Below, in pieces: positions 61,896-64,000 of a stretch of DNA of 64,000 bases (position 1 is the first letter of the stretch; every line of letters starts with the position of its first letter). Both the position numbers and the translations under genes were made by a program. Where the stretch lies: assembly GCF_037996645.1 (NCBI RefSeq), contig NZ_JBBMXV010000002.1, positions 248,001 through 312,000 on the forward strand. Reading direction: 5' to 3'. The notes below the pieces were generated by a model, which saw only the letters and a list, made by a program, of their open reading frames with translations, made no database searches and was not told where the DNA came from. This DNA comes from Halalkalicoccus tibetensis. Its GTDB lineage: Archaea; Halobacteriota; Halobacteria; Halobacteriales; Halalkalicoccaceae.

Positions 61896-63164
61896 GTGGC
61901 CCGTACCCTCTTCGGAACCGATCGGCGCATCCTGGCGCTCGCGATGGCCCGGATGGCCGACGGCGTCGGTAACTCCTTTCTCATCATCGTCCTCCCCCTC
62001 TACATCGCGAGCGGGGTCGTCGAGGGGCGGACCTTCGGGCTGACCGAGTCGATGATCATCGGGATCGTCCTCTCGCTGGTAGGGTTCGTCAGCAGCCTCG
62101 GCCAGCCGTTCGCCGGACGCGTATCGGATCGGACGGGCCGACGCAAGTCCTATATCCTGCTGGGCCTGGGCGGACTGACGGCGGCGAACCTGCTGTACCT
62201 GTTCGCGGGCTCGTACGTCACGCTCGTCGCGGTGCGGGCCCTTCAGGGGATCTCGATCGCGTTCATCATCCCCTCGTCTGTCGCGCTGGTCAACGAGCTG
62301 GCGGGCGCGGGCACCCGCGGGGGCAACATGGGCGTCTACAACACCTTCCGGCTGGTGGGCTTCGGCTCGGGGCCGGTCGCCGCCGGCGCGCTCGTCAACG
62401 CCGGGCCCTACAGCCCCCTCGGGATCGAGCTGAGCGGGTTCGAGGCGACCTTCTATCTCGCGGCCGGGGCCGCGGCACTGGGCTTCCTGCTGGTCACGGT
62501 ACTGGTCCACGACCCCGCGGAGCTCGAACGCACGGAGAGGGACCTCTCGGTCGACGTCCTCGACGGCGAGGGCGGGCTCGACCCGATCTTCACCCTCGGG
62601 GTCGCCTCCTTCTTCATGGCGACGGGGATCGCGCTGTTCGCGACCCTCCAGCCCGAGGTCAACGCCCGCCTCGACCAGGGCTCGACCTGGTTCGGGGTCC
62701 AGTTCGCCGCCTTCGTCATCGCGCAGGTCTTCCTCCAGGTACCGATCGGCCGGGCGACCGACCGCTGGGGGCGGCGGCCGTTCATCCTCGTCGGGCTGGT
62801 GTTGCTCGTCCCCACGACGCTCGCCCAGGGGATCGTACTCGACTCGGCGGTCATGCTCGCGGTGCGGTTCCTCCAGGGGGTCGCCGGCGCGATGGTGTTC
62901 GCCCCCGCGCTCGCGCTCGCGGGCGACCTCGCGACCGGCGGGGACTCGGGGACGAAGCTCTCGGTGCTGACGATGGCGTTCACCCTCGGGATCGCGATCG
63001 GCCCGCTCTCGGCGGGCTTTCTCGTCTCGCTCGGCTTCGTCGTTCCCTTCGCCGTCGGGGCGGCCCTCGCGGTCCTCGGGCTGGTCCTGGTCTACACGCA
63101 GGTCGAGGAAACGGTCGGCCGGGAGAGCCCCCGGGCGGGCTCGGGGCCCGCGGCTCAGGACTGA
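61896..63164 (+). CDS. major facilitator superfamily transporter
   Basis: MFS transporter of about 422 residues with twelve helices. The loop 2-3 motif GRVSDRTGRRKSYILLG and its repeat GRATDRWGRRPFILVG between helices 8 and 9 are clear. The GTG at 61896 places the first helix at residues 12-35. An in-frame codon further upstream would overlap the DUF5789 gene. The substrate is unknown; relatives export drugs or sugars. The last ten bases overlap the convergent dehydrogenase gene. Confidence 0.88.
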   Translation: MARTLFGTDRRILALAMARMADGVGNSFLIIVLPLYIASGVVEGRTFGLTESMIIGIVLSLVGFVSSLGQPFAGRVSDRTGRRKSYILLGLGGLTAANLLYLFAGSYVTLVAVRALQGISIAFIIPSSVALVNELAGAGTRGGNMGVYNTFRLVGFGSGPVAAGALVNAGPYSPLGIELSGFEATFYLAAGAAALGFLLVTVLVHDPAELERTERDLSVDVLDGEGGLDPIFTLGVASFFMATGIALFATLQPEVNARLDQGSTWFGVQFAAFVIAQVFLQVPIGRATDRWGRRPFILVGLVLLVPTTLAQGIVLDSAVMLAVRFLQGVAGAMVFAPALALAGDLATGGDSGTKLSVLTMAFTLGIAIGPLSAGFLVSLGFVVPFAVGAALAVLGLVLVYTQVEETVGRESPRAGSGPAAQD

Positions 63165-64000
63165 ACGGGGTTGGTCGGCTCCCCGCCCGCCAGCACCGAG
63201 AGGACGTCCCGGGTGACCGTCTCGCGTAGATCCGCGATCGACTCCTCGGAGTACCACGCGACGTGGGGCGTCAGGACCACCTCCTCCAGATCGAACAGCG
63301 GCGACTCCTCCGGGGGCTCCTCGGGTAGGACGTCGAGGCCGGCACCCGCGATCTCGTCGTCCTCGATCGCCGCGGCGAGCGCCCCGACGTCGACGAGTCC
63401 GCCCCGGGCGGTGTTCACGAGCACCGCGTCCTCGCGCATGGTCTCGAACGCCCCGGCGTCGAGCAGCTCGCGGGTCTCCTCGGTCAGCGGCGCGTGGACC
63501 GAGACGATCCTCGCCCTCGCGAGCAGCCCCTCCAACCCGACCTTCTCGACGCCGGCCCCCGCGAGCTCCTCCTCCGAGCGATAGGGGTCGTACGCGAGGT
63601 ACTCGAAGCCGAAGCCGGACGCCTTCTCGGCGAGGCGTTCGGGGATCGAACCGAAACCGACGAAGCCGACCGTCGCGCCCTGGAGGCGATTGATCGGCTT
63701 GCCGGCCGTCCAATCCCACTCGCCGTTCTTCACTCTCCCGTCGAACCGGGCGGTCTCGCGCACGCTCGAAAGGGTCAGCGCGAGGGCGTGTTCGGCGACC
63801 TCGTCCTGGCAGTAGTCGGGAACGTTCACGACGGGGACGCCGTGATCCGAGGCCGCATCGAGGTCGACGCTGTCGACGCCGATGCCGTAGCGACCCACCG
63901 CGGCGAGGTCGAGCGCCTCGAAGACCTCGCGGGTGATCGGTGCGTACTGGACGAGCAGGGCGTCGGCGCCGACCTCGCGGGCGGCTTCGATCACCTCCTC
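63155..64000 (-). CDS. D-isomer 2-hydroxyacid dehydrogenase (partial)
   Basis: C-terminal 280 or so residues of an NAD-dependent 2-hydroxyacid dehydrogenase; the start lies beyond the right edge. The catalytic Arg is seen in VNTARGGLVD, Glu in GLDVLPEEPPEES and His in VLTPHVAWYS. The nucleotide-binding loop reads GFVGFGSIPERLA, with Pro where the third Gly is usual. The closest general match is the C-terminal binding protein/phosphoglycerate dehydrogenase group. The substrate is not certain. Confidence 0.88.
   Translation of the reverse strand, partial: EEVIEAAREVGADALLVQYAPITREVFEALDLAAVGRYGIGVDSVDLDAASDHGVPVVNVPDYCQDEVAEHALALTLSSVRETARFDGRVKNGEWDWTAGKPINRLQGATVGFVGFGSIPERLAEKASGFGFEYLAYDPYRSEEELAGAGVEKVGLEGLLARARIVSVHAPLTEETRELLDAGAFETMREDAVLVNTARGGLVDVGALAAAIEDDEIAGAGLDVLPEEPPEESPLFDLEEVVLTPHVAWYSEESIADLRETVTRDVLSVLAGGEPTNPVQS

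Overview
The window comes from a halophilic archaeon (class Halobacteria). The predicted proteins are strongly acidic and the DNA is GC-rich. The information-processing and lipid genes are archaeal: ribosomal protein L15e, aCPSF1/FttA, transcription factor S, archaeal NAC, the E1-like UbaA, RIO2 kinase and glycerol-1-phosphate dehydrogenase. Secreted proteins carry twin-arginine (Tat) signals, often with a lipobox. Several families are typical of haloarchaea (HalOD1, DUF7344, HTH_10 regulators, a DUF7282-like domain). The genus cannot be fixed from the sequence alone. No rRNA, tRNA, CRISPR array, origin or intact mobile element was seen. The only mobile DNA is a decayed transposase at the left edge.

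Layout. 1-1.1 kb: remnant of a DDE transposase (frameshift, nonsense codon, lost 3' end) ending next to the stop codon of the RIO2 kinase gene. 2-11.5 kb: housekeeping genes (methyltransferase, TrmB-like regulator, L15e with a structured leader, ubaA, a Tat-exported protein, a lipoate ligase family protein, DUF371, endonuclease III, DsbB, FttA). 11.7-16.5 kb: accessory stretch with an exported protein bearing a very acidic tail, a sodium-coupled NSS transporter with a small membrane partner, and a regulator cluster (DUF7344 winged helix, zinc mini-protein, HTH_10 protein). 16.6-20 kb: an asparagine-synthase-like gene broken by an in-frame TAG, and proS. 20.4-34.5 kb: glutamate synthase large subunit, DMT transporter, epimerase, egsA, YihY, MaoC, a 5'-nucleotidase, an S9 peptidase and a methyltransferase. 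34.5-38.7 kb: a probable copper module (small membrane protein, tandem-wHTH regulator, CopC-CopD fusion, beta-propeller lipoprotein). 38.7-48.2 kb: rhodanese, FolC-FolP fusion, gamma-carbonic anhydrase-like protein, large catalase, PurN-PurH fusion and purB. 48.4-50.6 kb: a propeller lipoprotein and a cobalamin-binding protein. 50.7-56.3 kb: a six-gene lysine operon, dapA-dapB-dapD-lysA-dapF-dapE, in which neighbouring genes overlap by 4 to 10 bases. 56.6-64 kb: NYN-domain protein, PUA-NAC-TrmI operon, two HalOD1 mini-proteins, a PhoU/TrkA-C potassium regulator, TFS, DUF5789, an MFS transporter and a truncated 2-hydroxyacid dehydrogenase.

Gene packing is extreme. Eight convergent gene pairs touch or overlap at their stop codons, two of them sharing a single CTAG. 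The window also encodes FttA, the archaeal termination factor. The least explained signals are: perfect inverted repeats in several leaders and promoters; three strong palindromes directly downstream of fttA; a 63-base palindrome-rich in-frame insertion in dapF; and the TAG-interrupted, glutaminase-dead asparagine-synthase-like gene.
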